From an uncultured Lachnospiraceae bacterium (GTDB taxonomy: Bacteria; Bacillota; Clostridia; Lachnospirales; Lachnospiraceae): a stretch of 41,577 nucleotides of DNA. The translations under genes were made by a program, and so were the position numbers. Within the stretch, counting starts at the first letter, position 1; every line of letters begins with the position of its first letter. Location: NCBI GenBank assembly GCA_947600145.1, contig CANQGA010000004.1:1-41577 (forward strand), given 5' to 3'. Shown piece after piece: positions 16,294 to 25,151 of the stretch. The notes beneath the pieces were generated by a model. That model had not been told where the DNA came from and did not search any database. It worked only from the letters and a program-made list of their open reading frames with translations.

Positions 16294-16337
16294 AGGGCCG
16301 GAATGAAACCGCGGATCAGACAAAGGAGAATCATGGG

Positions 16338-16985
16338 ATGAGACAGCTGAAGGGAGAACGACTGGAAGCGGAACTGGCGCGCCTTGCGGCCATGCGCCGG
16401 TATGAAGAGGAATACGGGGACTGTCAGTTTATCTGCGGGATCGACGAGGCGGGCCGGGGGCCCTTGGCGGGGCCGGTGGCGGCCGGGGCCGTGATCCTGC
16501 CGAAGGACTGTCAGATCCTTTATCTGAACGACTCCAAGAAGCTGTCGGAGAAGCGGCGGGAGGAGCTGTTTGCGGAGATCCGTGAGAAGGCGGTCGCCTT
16601 CGGCGTCGGGATCGTGTCTCCGGAGCGGATCGATGAGATCAATATCCTTCAGGCCACCTATGAGGCGATGCGCCAGGCGATCGGGCAGCTGTCGGTGACT
16701 CCCCAGATCCTGCTGAACGACGCCGTAACGATCCCGCAGGTGACGATCAGACAGGTCCCGATCATTAAGGGCGACGCCAAGAGCGTGTCCATCGCCGCTG
16801 CCAGTATCCTGGCGAAGGTGACGAGGGACCATATGATGGCGGAATATGACAGGCTGTATCCGGAATATGGATTTGCGAAGCATAAGGGCTACGGCACGGC
16901 GGCCCATATCGCCGCGATCCGCGAGTACGGACCGTGTCCGATCCACCGCAGGACATTTATCGGGAATTTTTATGATGGAGAATAA
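16338..16985 (+). CDS. rnhB: Ribonuclease HII
   Basis: RNase HII cuts RNA in RNA-DNA hybrids and removes single ribonucleotides from DNA. The 215-residue protein has the metal-binding residues in ICGIDEAGRGPLAGPV (Asp-Glu-Ala-Gly), LNDSKKLSEKRREEL, ILLNDA and GDAKSVSIAAASILAKVTRD. The ATG at 16338 follows AAAGGAGAA at nine bases; an out-of-frame ATG at 16333 and a longer frame to 16176 inside rbgA are rejected. It overlaps the yraN start by 14 bases, implying translational coupling. Confidence 0.96.
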   Translation: MRQLKGERLEAELARLAAMRRYEEEYGDCQFICGIDEAGRGPLAGPVAAGAVILPKDCQILYLNDSKKLSEKRREELFAEIREKAVAFGVGIVSPERIDEINILQATYEAMRQAIGQLSVTPQILLNDAVTIPQVTIRQVPIIKGDAKSVSIAAASILAKVTRDHMMAEYDRLYPEYGFAKHKGYGTAAHIAAIREYGPCPIHRRTFIGNFYDGE

Positions 16986-17319
16986 ACGCGCGACAGGCGG
17001 CCGCTATGAAGAGATGGCGGCTGCGTTTCTGCAGGAAAAAGGGTATCAGATCCTGGAAAGGAATTACCGCGGCCGCTACAGTGAGATCGATCTGGTCGCG
17101 AGGGACGGACGCTATCTGGTCTTCGTGGAGGTCAAATACCGGAAAAGCAGCGCGAGCGGCTATCCGGAGGAGGCGGTGGACGCGCGCAAACAGGCGCGGA
17201 TCCGGCACGCGGCGGCCAGCTATCTGTACAGCCGCCGGTATCCGGAGGACACGCCGTGCCGCTTCGATGTGGTCGCGGTCCTCGGCGGGGAGATCAGGCT
17301 GATCGCGGACGCGTTCTGA
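16972..17319 (+). CDS. yraN: UPF0102 protein YraN, endonuclease-fold family
   Basis: The 115-residue protein has the family pattern GRYEEMAAAFLQEKGYQILE, then NYRGRYSEIDLVARDGRYLVFVEVKYR, which carries the Glu/Asp/Glu-x-Lys positions of a restriction-endonuclease-like fold. Function is not established; proximity to rnhB suggests nucleic acid processing. Two adjacent ATG codons (16972, 16975) both fit; the ribosome binding site is weak because the start lies within rnhB, so coupling to rnhB translation is likely. Confidence 0.92.
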   Translation: MMENKRATGGRYEEMAAAFLQEKGYQILERNYRGRYSEIDLVARDGRYLVFVEVKYRKSSASGYPEEAVDARKQARIRHAAASYLYSRRYPEDTPCRFDVVAVLGGEIRLIADAF

Positions 17320-17376
17320 ATAAGAGAAGAGGATAAGAGAAAAGGATAAGAGAAAGGATTTCGGGAGGATGAACGG
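17320..17376. repeat. Purine-rich short tandem repeat in the yraN-pgeF spacer
   Basis: The spacer contains three imperfect copies of a GGATAAGAGAAA-like unit (about 17320-17358), followed by the GGGAGGATG ribosome binding site of pgeF. It carries no visible secondary structure and is probably slippage-derived. Confidence 0.6.
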
Positions 17377-18243
17377 ATGCGGAAAATGATCCCTCTTAAC
17401 TATAAGACTGACAGGAAGCTTCCGCGCCTCTGCTGGACGGAGGACGGAAATGTGCCGTATCTGTCGTTTCCGCTTCTGGAAGAGACAGGGCTGGTGGTTC
17501 ACGGCTTCCCGACCCGGCTGGGCGGGGTCAGCACGGGACCTTACGCCACGATGAATTTCTCGTTTACACGGGGAGACGATCCGGAGCATGTAAAGGAAAA
17601 TTACCGGCGGATGGCAGACGCCATCGGCGCGGATCCGGCAAGGCTCGTGCTGTCGTTCCAGACGCACACGACGAATGTACGCCGCGTGACGGAAGCGGAC
17701 GCGGGGAAAGGGATCTTTAAGGAGCGTGATTACCGGGACGTGGACGGGCTGATCACGGATGTGCCCGGGATTACGCTCGCCACGTTTTACGCCGACTGCG
17801 TGCCGCTCTATTTTCTGGATCCGGTCCGCCGGGCCGTCGGACTGAGCCATTCCGGCTGGAGAGGGACCGCGGCGCGGATGGGGCGGGCGACGCTTCAGGC
17901 TATGGCGCGGGAGTTCGGAACGGAGCCGGAGGATGTCCTCTGCTGTGTGGGACCGAGCATCTGCCGGGACTGTTTTGAAGTGGGGGCGGAGGTCGCGGAA
18001 GCGTTCCAGGAGAGCTTCGACCCTTCCCGCTGGAAGGATCTGTTTGACCGGAAGGAGAACGGGAAATATCAGCTGGATCTGTGGAAGGCCAACGAGATCA
18101 TCCTTCTGGAAGCGGGTGTAAAGCCGGAGCACATCCAGGTTACGGACCTCTGCACCAGATGCAATCCCGATTATCTGTTCTCCCACCGGTTCCACGGGGA
18201 GAAGCGCGGAAATATGGCAGCTTTTTTAGGATTAAAGGCTTGA
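17377..18243 (+). CDS. pgeF: PgeF, multicopper-oxidase-like purine nucleoside phosphorylase family (YfiH/laccase domain)
   Basis: The 288-residue protein matches the YfiH/PgeF family, reported as peptidoglycan editing factors or purine nucleoside phosphorylase/adenosine deaminase enzymes. The metal-binding and catalytic residues are seen in SFQTHTTNV (His), TFYADCVPLYF (Cys) and GLSHSGWRGTAARM (His), with GPSICRDCFEVG further on. GGGAGGATGAAC precedes the ATG at 17377. Its stop codon overlaps the promoter of the following T-box leader. It stands downstream of yraN by 57 bases and is probably in the same operon. Confidence 0.92.
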   Translation: MRKMIPLNYKTDRKLPRLCWTEDGNVPYLSFPLLEETGLVVHGFPTRLGGVSTGPYATMNFSFTRGDDPEHVKENYRRMADAIGADPARLVLSFQTHTTNVRRVTEADAGKGIFKERDYRDVDGLITDVPGITLATFYADCVPLYFLDPVRRAVGLSHSGWRGTAARMGRATLQAMAREFGTEPEDVLCCVGPSICRDCFEVGAEVAEAFQESFDPSRWKDLFDRKENGKYQLDLWKANEIILLEAGVKPEHIQVTDLCTRCNPDYLFSHRFHGEKRGNMAAFLGLKA

Positions 18244-18269
18244 CAATTTATACCGGAGCGTGGTATATA
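18240..18269 (+). promoter_or_regulatory. Promoter of the T-box/trpB transcript
   Basis: A consensus -35 TTGACA (18240-18245) overlaps the pgeF stop codon; the -10 TATATA (18264-18269) follows 18 bases later and has a TGG extension just before it. Transcription would begin near 18276. Confidence 0.75.
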
Positions 18270-18275
18270 TATTCA

Positions 18276-18540
18276 TTAGAAACCTGTGAGGGAGAGTAAG
18301 TACCCTCTGCGGAAGGTCACAGAGAGCCGCCGGCGGTGGAAAGGCGGTACGGGAAGCAGAGGCGAATGGACTCCTGAGGGCGAGCAGAACCTTTCAGTAT
18401 GTGAGCCGGAGAGAAGCTCCGTTATCAAATTCAGCATATGATATGTATGCGCAGAGTGGGTACATCGTACCAAGCCGGGTGGCACCGCAGGAGTTTAACT
18501 CCTGTCCCTGCATTGAGATTGCGGGGACAGGAGTTTTTTG
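18276..18540 (+). promoter_or_regulatory. T-box riboswitch, tRNA-Trp responsive
   Basis: T-box leaders sense uncharged tRNA and permit transcription only when the cognate amino acid is scarce. Stem I elements are present (GAGAGTAAGT at about 18291, CAGAGAGCCG and the distal GGTGGAAAGG segment). The specifier region GCGAATGGACTCCTGAG places the codon TGG (Trp) at 18367-18369. The T-box GGGTGGCACCGC is at 18477-18488, and its UGGC bulge would pair with the 3' end of a tRNA carrying discriminator G, as tRNA-Trp does. The competing terminator is at 18498-18539. The gene downstream is a tryptophan synthase beta chain, in full agreement. Confidence 0.93.
18498..18539 (+). terminator. T-box regulatory terminator
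   Basis: ACTCCTGTCCC (18498-18508) pairs with the GGGACAGGAGT arm ending at 18534, followed by a run of six T (18534-18539). The left arm overlaps the antiterminator region AGGAGTTTAACTCC, giving the mutually exclusive folds expected of a T-box. Confidence 0.9.
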
Positions 18541-18641
18541 TGTTCTCCGGGCGCCGCACAGACGCGTCCCGGGAGGAAGACGGATAGATTTCCCGGTTCC
18601 GGCAATCCTAACTCTATTATTATTTTTTGGAGGTAAGAGAG

Positions 18642-20030
18642 ATGAAACAGGAAAGCAAGATCCCCTACAAGATCTATCTGGAAGAGAGCGAGATGCCGAC
18701 AAGCTGGTATAATCTGCGCGCTGACATGAAGAACAAGCCGGCGCCTCTTCTGAATCCGGGCACCCTTAAGCCCATGACGTTCGAAGAGCTTCGCGGCGTA
18801 TTCTGCGACGACCTGGTGCGCCAGGAGCTGGACGACACAACAGCCTACGTCGAGATCCCCGAAGAGATCCGCAGTTTTTACAAGATGTACCGTCCGTCTC
18901 CGCTGGTCCGGGCATACTGCCTGGAGGAGAAGCTTCAGACGCCGGCGAAGATCTATTACAAGTTCGAGGGAAATAATACCAGCGGCAGCCACAAGCTGAA
19001 TTCCGCCATCGCCCAGGCCTATTACGCCAAGAAACAGGGTCTCAAGGGCGTGACCACCGAGACCGGAGCCGGCCAGTGGGGGACGGCCCTGTCCATGGCC
19101 TGCGCGTATCTCGGACTGGACTGCAAGGTGTATATGGTGAAGGTCTCCTATGAGCAGAAGCCTTTCCGCAGGGAAGTGATGAGGACCTACGGCGCGTCCG
19201 TGACGCCGTCGCCGTCGATGGAGACCGAGGTCGGACGCAAGATCCTGGCGGAGCATCCCGGAACCACGGGAAGCCTCGGCTGCGCCATCTCTGAGGCTGT
19301 AGAGGTAGCTACGACCAACGAGGGTTACCGTTATGTGCTGGGCAGCGTCTTAAACCAGGTGCTTCTGCATCAGTCGGTCATCGGACTTGAGTCCAAGATC
19401 GCGATGGACAAATACGGGATCAAGCCGGACGTCATCATCGGCTGCGCCGGCGGCGGTTCCAACCTGGGCGGCCTGATCGCTCCGTTCATGGGCGAGAAGC
19501 TGCGCGGCGAGGCGGACTACCGGATCATCGCGGTAGAGCCCGCGTCCTGCCCGAGCTTCACCAGAGGAAAATTCGCTTACGATTTCTGCGATACCGGAAT
19601 GATCTGCCCGCTCGCGAAGATGTATACGCTCGGCAGCGGATTCATTCCTTCGCCCAACCATGCGGGCGGCCTGCGCTTCCACGGCATGAGCACCATCCTG
19701 TCCCAGCTGTATCATGACGGCCTGATGGAGGCGACTTCCGTAGAGCAGACGTCCGTGTTCGAGGCGGCGGAGATGTTCGCCCGGGTGGAAGGGATCCTTC
19801 CGGCTCCGGAGAGCGCCCACGCGATCCGCGTAGCCATTGACGAGGCGGTCAGGTGCAGGGAGACAGGGGAGGAGAAGACGATCCTCTTCGGACTTACCGG
19901 AACCGGCTACTTTGATCTGGTGGCCTATGAGAAGTTCCACAACGGGGAGATGACGGATTATATCCCGACAGACGCGGATCTGCAGAAGGGATTCGACGGG
20001 ATCCCCAAATTCCCGGGCAACGAGTTCTGA
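18642..20030 (+). CDS. trpB: Tryptophan synthase beta chain, TrpB2-type
   Basis: The PLP enzyme joins indole and serine to make tryptophan. The 462-residue sequence is of the TrpB2 (TrpB-like) class: a longer N-terminus (KIYLEESEMPTSWYNLRADM) and TETGAGQWGTALSMAC. The PLP Lys is residue 118 in SGSHKLNSAI; CAGGGSNLGG binds phosphate. I chose the ATG at 18642 behind GGAGGTAAGA. No trpA or other trp gene is next to it, so it appears to be a solitary gene controlled by the Trp T-box. It may salvage free indole rather than take channelled indole from TrpA (known for TrpB2-type enzymes in general; inference here). It ends at a strong hairpin facing the convergent PRPP synthetase gene. Confidence 0.95.
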   Translation: MKQESKIPYKIYLEESEMPTSWYNLRADMKNKPAPLLNPGTLKPMTFEELRGVFCDDLVRQELDDTTAYVEIPEEIRSFYKMYRPSPLVRAYCLEEKLQTPAKIYYKFEGNNTSGSHKLNSAIAQAYYAKKQGLKGVTTETGAGQWGTALSMACAYLGLDCKVYMVKVSYEQKPFRREVMRTYGASVTPSPSMETEVGRKILAEHPGTTGSLGCAISEAVEVATTNEGYRYVLGSVLNQVLLHQSVIGLESKIAMDKYGIKPDVIIGCAGGGSNLGGLIAPFMGEKLRGEADYRIIAVEPASCPSFTRGKFAYDFCDTGMICPLAKMYTLGSGFIPSPNHAGGLRFHGMSTILSQLYHDGLMEATSVEQTSVFEAAEMFARVEGILPAPESAHAIRVAIDEAVRCRETGEEKTILFGLTGTGYFDLVAYEKFHNGEMTDYIPTDADLQKGFDGIPKFPGNEF

Positions 20031-20089
20031 GACGGACTCTGAGACGGATCTTCCGGCTTTCCGGGCAGCGGATTTTAAGGCAGACGAAA

Positions 20090-20131
20090 GGGCTGCCGCA
20101 GGATGCGATGAACGTCCTGCGGCAGCCCTGT
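20090..20131 (+). terminator. Bidirectional terminator between trpB and the PRPP synthetase gene
   Basis: A perfect 14-base stem: GGGCTGCCGCAGGA (20090-20103) with TCCTGCGGCAGCCC (20115-20128). It is followed by TGTTT on the plus strand and by TTTCG on the minus strand, so it could serve both converging genes. The core CTGCCGCAG is shared with the terminator at 10234. Confidence 0.75.
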
Positions 20132-20144
20132 TTACGTCAGTATG

Positions 20145-20173
20145 CGAACAGGGCGCCGGTGACGCCTTGTTCG
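20145..20173. repeat. Second inverted repeat in the convergent spacer
   Basis: CGAACAGGGCG (20145-20155) pairs with CGCCTTGTTCG (20163-20173) with one G-T wobble and a seven-base loop. No T-run follows on either strand, so it may be an mRNA 3'-end stabiliser or RNase boundary rather than a terminator. Confidence 0.6.
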
Positions 20174-20230
20174 TATCAGTTGATGCGGACATCCCCTGTC
20201 CGGGGAGTATGTAATACGGAATGAACGTTA

Positions 20231-21436
20231 CTGTATGATCTGGAAATACTCGTATCCGTCCGACTTGCGTCTCTGGACCAGCCTCTGGATGCGCTCGGTC
20301 TGGGACAGCGCGCCGCCGATGGCGACGTCGTGATTCAGGCAGTTGATGATGGCGGCCAGATATTTGCTCATATCGGCCTCCAGGTACCACTCGCGCTTCA
20401 GAAGCTCCGCGGGGCGGTAGTTTAAGTTGGTGGTGATCACGTAATCGATATAGCCTTTCTCGTAGAAATCGTCGAATTTCTCCAGACCGTTGGTGAACAG
20501 GCCGAAGGTGCAGCAGACGATGACCTTTGACGCCTTCCGGTCCTTCAGCGCCCTGGCTGTGTCCAGCATGCTCTCGCCGGAGGAGATCATATCGTCGATG
20601 ATCAGCACGGTCTTGCCTTCCACGGAGGCCCCCAGAAATTCGTGGGCCACGATGGGATTGCGCCCTCCCACGACGCGGGAATAATCGCGGCGCTTATAGA
20701 ACATGCCCATATCGACGCTTAAGTTGTTGGCGACATAGACGGCCCTGTCCATGGCTCCCTCATCGGGACTGATGACCATAAAATGGTCCTTGTCGATGAT
20801 CAGGTCCGGATCGTGCTCGAAGAGGGTGGTCATAAACTGGTAGGTAGGCATGAAATTATCGAATCCGTTAAGAGGGATCGCGTTCTGGACTCTCGGATCG
20901 TGGGCGTCGAACGTGATGATGTCGGCGACGCCCATTTTCGCCAGCTCCTCAAGAGCCATGGCGCAGTCCAGGGACTCCCGCTTGCTGCGCTTGTGCTGGC
21001 GTCCCTCGTACAAAAACGGCATGATCACGCTGACCCGGTGGGCAGTGGAAGTGCACGCGCCGATGACGCGCTTCATATTCTGATAATGATCGTCCGGGGA
21101 CATGTGATTGATGTAGCCGTTCATGGAATAGGTAAGACTGTAATTGGTGACGTCGGCCATGACGAACACGTCAGCGCCGCGCACGGATTCGTTGATGACG
21201 GCCTTCGCCTCGCCGGTGCCGAACCGGGGGCAGGAAAGATCGAGCAGATATGAGCCTGCGTCGTAGCCGCGGTAGTTCAGATCCTCCTTCCGGCGCATCA
21301 GTTCTTCCATATCGCGCCTGCGGAAGGATACGATATGGTCGTTGACCAGACCCGCAAGGTCCCTGCAGCTGTCGAGTGCCGCCAGTTTAAGCGGCGCGAC
21401 CGGCAGGGAATGGTAGAATACGTACTTGTTTGGCAT
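20231..21436 (-). CDS. Ribose-phosphate pyrophosphokinase (PRPP synthetase) homologue, long form
   Basis: PRPP synthetase makes phosphoribosyl pyrophosphate for nucleotide, histidine and tryptophan synthesis. This 402-residue protein is longer than the usual roughly 315 residues. It has the double phosphoribosyltransferase-type fold: an N-terminal half with a catalytic-flap region (MPFLYEGRQHKRSKRESLDC), VISPDEGAMDRAVYVA, and the PRPP-binding loop VLIIDDMISSGESMLDTA. The loop differs from the classical DDIIDTAGT form by having SSGES. The ATG at 21436 follows GGAGGTG on the minus strand; an in-frame ATG at 21481 is not supported. It is the only minus-strand gene called in the window. It may be a clostridial paralogue whose exact activity is unproven. 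Confidence 0.85.
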
Positions 21437-21485
21437 GGGGGACACCTCCGTATGGTTGGCTGTCGAACAAACTCTGCACATTGTA

Positions 21486-21515
21486 TTTATATCATTTCCC
21501 GGCGGACAGCGTCAA
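21486..21515 (-). promoter_or_regulatory. Sigma-A promoter of the PRPP synthetase gene
   Basis: On the minus strand, TTGACG (21515-21510) and TATAAA (21491-21486) are separated by 18 bases, giving a start near 21479 and a leader of about 43 bases. Confidence 0.65.
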
Positions 21516-21597
21516 TAGGAATGAAAAAGTTTCGCAAAAAATACAATTTTTAACGCCTGCAGTCCGGCGCGGCCGGAACCGGATAAGCCGGTTGCGC

Positions 21598-21626
21598 TTT
21601 ACATTTGCGGAGAAACTTGGTATCAT
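21598..21626 (+). promoter_or_regulatory. Promoter of the DUF512-der-plsY-gpsA operon
   Basis: TTTACA (21598-21603) and TATCAT (21621-21626) with a 17-base spacer lie about 94 bases before the DUF512 gene, back to back with the minus-strand promoter at 21486-21515. The sequence between the two promoters is AT-rich near 21530-21550 and then GC-rich with short CCGG repeats. Confidence 0.65.
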
Positions 21627-21719
21627 AGGATATGGAAATGAACTGCCGCCGCCCAGGCAGCGCGGGCGGAAGGCCAGGATGCGGCGCGGCAGGGCCGGGC
21701 AGCAGGGAAAGGATGCGCA

Positions 21720-23084
21720 ATGAAGAAGGAACGCGGCCACCGGATCCGCTCGGTGGATCCCGGATCCATCGCGGACGAGCTGGGGCTTGAGCCGGGAGAC
21801 CGTCTGATCTCCATCGACGGACATGATCCGGAAGACATTTTTGACTATGAATACTACCTGGAGAACGAATCCGTCGTCGTGCTCGCAGAGAAGGCCGACG
21901 GCGAGGAGTGGGAGCTGGACATCGAAAACGACTATCAGGATCTGGGACTGACGTTTGAGAACGGCCTGATGAGCGAGTACCGCTCCTGCACGAACAAGTG
22001 CGTTTTCTGCTTTATCGACCAGATGCCGCCGGGGATGCGGGATACGCTGTATTTCAAGGACGACGATTCCCGGCTTTCGTTCCTGCAGGGCAATTATATC
22101 ACGCTGACGAATATGAAGAAGAAGGATATTGACCGGATCATTCAGTTTAAGCTGTCGCCGATCAATATCTCGGTCCATACCACGAACCCGGAGCTTCGGT
22201 GCATGATGCTGAACAATCGGTTTGCCGGAAAGTCCCTTAAGTATATCGACCGGCTTTATGAGGCGCAGACGCCGATGAACGGCCAGATCGTGCTCTGCAG
22301 GGGCCTAAACGACGGGGAGGAGCTGGAGCGGACGATCGGCGACCTGAGCCGGTATATACCGTATATGGAGAGCGTGTCGGTGGTGCCGGTGGGGCTTACG
22401 AAGTTTAGGGACGGTCTGTATCCGCTTAAGCCGTTTACTGCGGAGGACGCGGCGCGGACCATCGACCGGATCGAGCGGTGGCAGAAGAAGCTGTACGCGG
22501 AGCGCGGGACCCATTTCGTCCATGCCAGCGACGAGTTCTATATCCTGGCCGGACGGCCGCTTCCGGAGGCGGAGCGCTACGACGGCTATCCCCAGCTGGA
22601 GAACGGCGTGGGCATGGTTCGGCTGATGACCGAGGAGGTCCATGAGGCGCTGGCGGAGACGGACGGCGATCAGGAGTCGGAGGAACTGTCGGTGGCGACG
22701 GGGCTTCTGGCGGCGGAGTATCTTCGGGGGTTCCTTAAGGAGATCGCGGAGAAATTCCCGAACCGGAAGGTCCATCTCTATCCGGTCGTCAATGAGTTCT
22801 TCGGGGAAATGATCACGGTGTCCGGGCTGATCACCGGGCGGGACCTGATCCGCCAGCTTGACGGAAAGCCGCTGGGGAAACGGCTCCTTCTGCCGGTCAA
22901 TATGTTCCGGAGCGGGGAGGAGGTCCTTCTGGACGATGTGACCAGGCAGCAGGTGGAAAATGCTTTACAAGTCCCGGTGAATATTGTAAAATCAAGCGGA
23001 CAGGATTTTGTGGCGGCAGTGCTTGCGCCGCCGGAAGACGACGGACATGCGGAGCACGGGGCCTATGAGCTGCCGGGCCTGTAG
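21720..23084 (+). CDS. DUF512-family radical-SAM-like iron-sulfur protein with N-terminal PDZ domain
   Basis: The 454-residue protein starts with a PDZ-like domain (IRSVDPGSIADELGLEPGDR, then LISIDGHDPEDIFDYEYY), followed by a cysteine cluster SCTNKCVFCFIDQMPPGMR (Cys-x3-Cys-x2-Cys) characteristic of radical-SAM-like Fe-S enzymes, and a C-terminal DUF512 region. It is conserved just upstream of der in clostridia, but its substrate is not known. AAAGGATG precedes the ATG at 21720, 11 bases away at most. It is 23 bases from der, so the two are surely cotranscribed. A link to ribosome assembly or RNA modification is an inference from the der neighbourhood. Confidence 0.9.
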   Translation: MKKERGHRIRSVDPGSIADELGLEPGDRLISIDGHDPEDIFDYEYYLENESVVVLAEKADGEEWELDIENDYQDLGLTFENGLMSEYRSCTNKCVFCFIDQMPPGMRDTLYFKDDDSRLSFLQGNYITLTNMKKKDIDRIIQFKLSPINISVHTTNPELRCMMLNNRFAGKSLKYIDRLYEAQTPMNGQIVLCRGLNDGEELERTIGDLSRYIPYMESVSVVPVGLTKFRDGLYPLKPFTAEDAARTIDRIERWQKKLYAERGTHFVHASDEFYILAGRPLPEAERYDGYPQLENGVGMVRLMTEEVHEALAETDGDQESEELSVATGLLAAEYLRGFLKEIAEKFPNRKVHLYPVVNEFFGEMITVSGLITGRDLIRQLDGKPLGKRLLLPVNMFRSGEEVLLDDVTRQQVENALQVPVNIVKSSGQDFVAAVLAPPEDDGHAEHGAYELPGL

Positions 23085-23107
23085 CAGATAGAAGGTAGGA
23101 GACAGAT

Positions 23108-24439
23108 ATGAGCAAACCGATCGTAGCCATCGTAGGCCGGCCCAATGTGGGCAAGTCCACGCTTTTTAACGCCCTGGCGGGGCAGCAGATCGCCATTGTA
23201 AAGGACACGCCGGGCGTGACCAGGGACCGGATCTACGCGGACTGCACATGGCTGGACAAGAATTATACACTGATCGACACCGGCGGCATCGAGCCGGAAA
23301 GCAAGGATATCATCCTGTCCCAGATGAGGGAGCAGGCGGAGATCGCCATCGCCACGGCGGACGTGATCATTTTCATGGTGGATGTGCGGCAGGGGCTGGT
23401 GGACGCGGATTTTAAGGTGGCGGACATGCTCAGAAAGGCGCAGAAGCCTGTGGTCCTCTGCGTCAACAAGGTGGACAGCGTCAAAAAATTCGGCAATGAC
23501 GTCTACGAGTTCTATAACCTCGGCATCGGAGATCCGTTCGGGATCTCGGCGGCTTCCATGCTGGGGCTCGGAGAACTGCTGGACGAGGTGGTAAAGCATT
23601 TTGATCTGAAGCAGTTTGAGGACGAGGACGACGACAGGCCGCGGGTGGCCATTATCGGCAAGCCCAACGTCGGCAAGTCCTCCCTGGTCAACAGGCTGGC
23701 GGGGGAGAACCGGATGATCGTTTCCGATATCGCCGGGACTACCAGGGACGCGGTGGACACGCAGGTGGTCTATAACGGCACGGAGTACGTGCTGATCGAT
23801 ACGGCCGGCCTGCGGCGCAAGAGCAGGATCAGGGAAGAACTGGAGCGTTACAGCATCATCCGGGCCGTGGCCGCCGTGGAGCGGGCCGACGTGGTGGTGG
23901 TCGTCATTGACGCGGCGGAGGGCGTCACCGAGCAGGACGCGAAGATCGCCGGGATCGCCCACGAGCGGGGCAAAGGCGTGATCGTCGCCGTGAACAAATG
24001 GGACGCCGTCGAGAAGAATGACAAGACGATCTACGAATTCACGCGGAAGGTGCGGGATACCCTGTCCTTTATGCCTTACGCGGAGATCGTGTTCATCTCG
24101 GCAGTGACCGGCCAGCGGCTTAATAAACTGTTCGATGCCATCGATATGGTGCGGCAGAACCAGAACCTGCGGGTGGCGACCGGCGTGCTCAACGAGATCG
24201 TCACCCAGGCTGTGGCCATGAAGCAGCCGCCGTCGGACAAGGGCAGGCGGCTGAAGATCTTCTATGTGACCCAGGTGGCGGTGAAGCCGCCGGCGTTCGT
24301 GGTGTTTGTGAACGATAAGGAACTGATGCATTTCTCCTATCTGCGGTATCTGGAGAACCAGATCCGGGAGACGTTCGGGTTTAAGGGGACGCCCCTTAAA
24401 TTCATGATCCGGGAGAGGAACGCGAAGGAGAACGCGTAG
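23108..24439 (+). CDS. der: Ribosome biogenesis GTPase Der (EngA)
   Basis: Der is an essential GTPase for 50S subunit maturation and the only bacterial family with two consecutive GTPase domains. In the 443-residue protein, domain 1 shows [22 protein letters not shown] and NKVD. Domain 2 shows [27 protein letters not shown] and NKWD. A C-terminal KH-like domain ends the protein ([20 protein letters not shown]). AGGAGACAGAT lies before the ATG. The order der-plsY-gpsA is common in Firmicutes. Confidence 0.98.
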   Translation: MSKPIVAIVGRPNVGKSTLFNALAGQQIAIVKDTPGVTRDRIYADCTWLDKNYTLIDTGGIEPESKDIILSQMREQAEIAIATADVIIFMVDVRQGLVDADFKVADMLRKAQKPVVLCVNKVDSVKKFGNDVYEFYNLGIGDPFGISAASMLGLGELLDEVVKHFDLKQFEDEDDDRPRVAIIGKPNVGKSSLVNRLAGENRMIVSDIAGTTRDAVDTQVVYNGTEYVLIDTAGLRRKSRIREELERYSIIRAVAAVERADVVVVVIDAAEGVTEQDAKIAGIAHERGKGVIVAVNKWDAVEKNDKTIYEFTRKVRDTLSFMPYAEIVFISAVTGQRLNKLFDAIDMVRQNQNLRVATGVLNEIVTQAVAMKQPPSDKGRRLKIFYVTQVAVKPPAFVVFVNDKELMHFSYLRYLENQIRETFGFKGTPLKFMIRERNAKENA

Positions 24440-24474
24440 GCGAAGGGAAACACAGCGGAAGAGAGGAGAAGGAT

Positions 24475-25116
24475 ATGGAGCGTATCATCTGTCTTCTGAT
24501 CGGGTATGCCTGCGGGCTTATCCAGACCGGTTATTTTTACACGAAGGCCCACCATGTGGATATCCGGAGCGTGGGCAGCGGTAATTCCGGCAGTACCAAC
24601 GTGATGCGGACGATGGGGCCGAGAGCGGGTCTGATCGTGTTTTTGGGGGACGCGTTCAAGACGCTGATCCCGTGCCTGATCGTGCGCGCGGTATTCAGCG
24701 CGCGGATGCCGGAGATGGCGAACCTCCTGGTGCTTTATACGGCGTTCGGCGCGATCCTGGGGCACAATTTTCCGTTCTACCTGAAGTTTAAGGGCGGCAA
24801 AGGGATCGCTTCCACTGCGGGACTTCTGGCGGCCATGGACTGGCGGGTGATGCTCATCTGTCTCGCGGCCTTCATTATCGTCGTGGCTGCGACCAGATTC
24901 GTATCGCTGGGTTCTCTTACCGTGGTGAGTCTTTTCCTGATCGGCATGATCTTCTTCGGAAGCCGCGGCGACTACGGCCTGGCGCCTCAGTACCTGACGG
25001 AGTTTTACGTGCTGAGCGCGGCGGTGACGGCCATGGCGTTCTGGCGGCATAAGGCAAACATCGTCCGGCTGATCCACGGGAACGAGAACAAGCTGAGCAT
25101 CGGGCATACGAAGTGA
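24475..25116 (+). CDS. plsY: Glycerol-3-phosphate acyltransferase PlsY
   Basis: PlsY, an integral membrane enzyme, acylates glycerol 3-phosphate with acyl-phosphate, the first step of phospholipid synthesis. The 213-residue protein has the conserved loops GSGNSGSTNVMRTMG, ILGHNFPFYLKFKGGKGIAS and a final HKANIVRLIHGNENKL, with about five membrane segments. AGAGGAGAAGG lies before the ATG. The following gene, gpsA, makes its substrate, so the two form a functional pair. Confidence 0.95.
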   Translation: MERIICLLIGYACGLIQTGYFYTKAHHVDIRSVGSGNSGSTNVMRTMGPRAGLIVFLGDAFKTLIPCLIVRAVFSARMPEMANLLVLYTAFGAILGHNFPFYLKFKGGKGIASTAGLLAAMDWRVMLICLAAFIIVVAATRFVSLGSLTVVSLFLIGMIFFGSRGDYGLAPQYLTEFYVLSAAVTAMAFWRHKANIVRLIHGNENKLSIGHTK

Positions 25117-25151
25117 CGGAACAGCACAGCGGCAGAAGGGAGACGATCGGC

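Noticed and set aside
17320-17358. Purine-rich repeats considered as a CRISPR-like or regulatory array
   Set aside because: Units are 12-13 bases and directly adjacent with no spacers; best seen as slippage.
23063-24331. Long minus-strand open frame opposite der
   Set aside because: Shadow of der; composition rich in His and Asp with no motif and no start signal.
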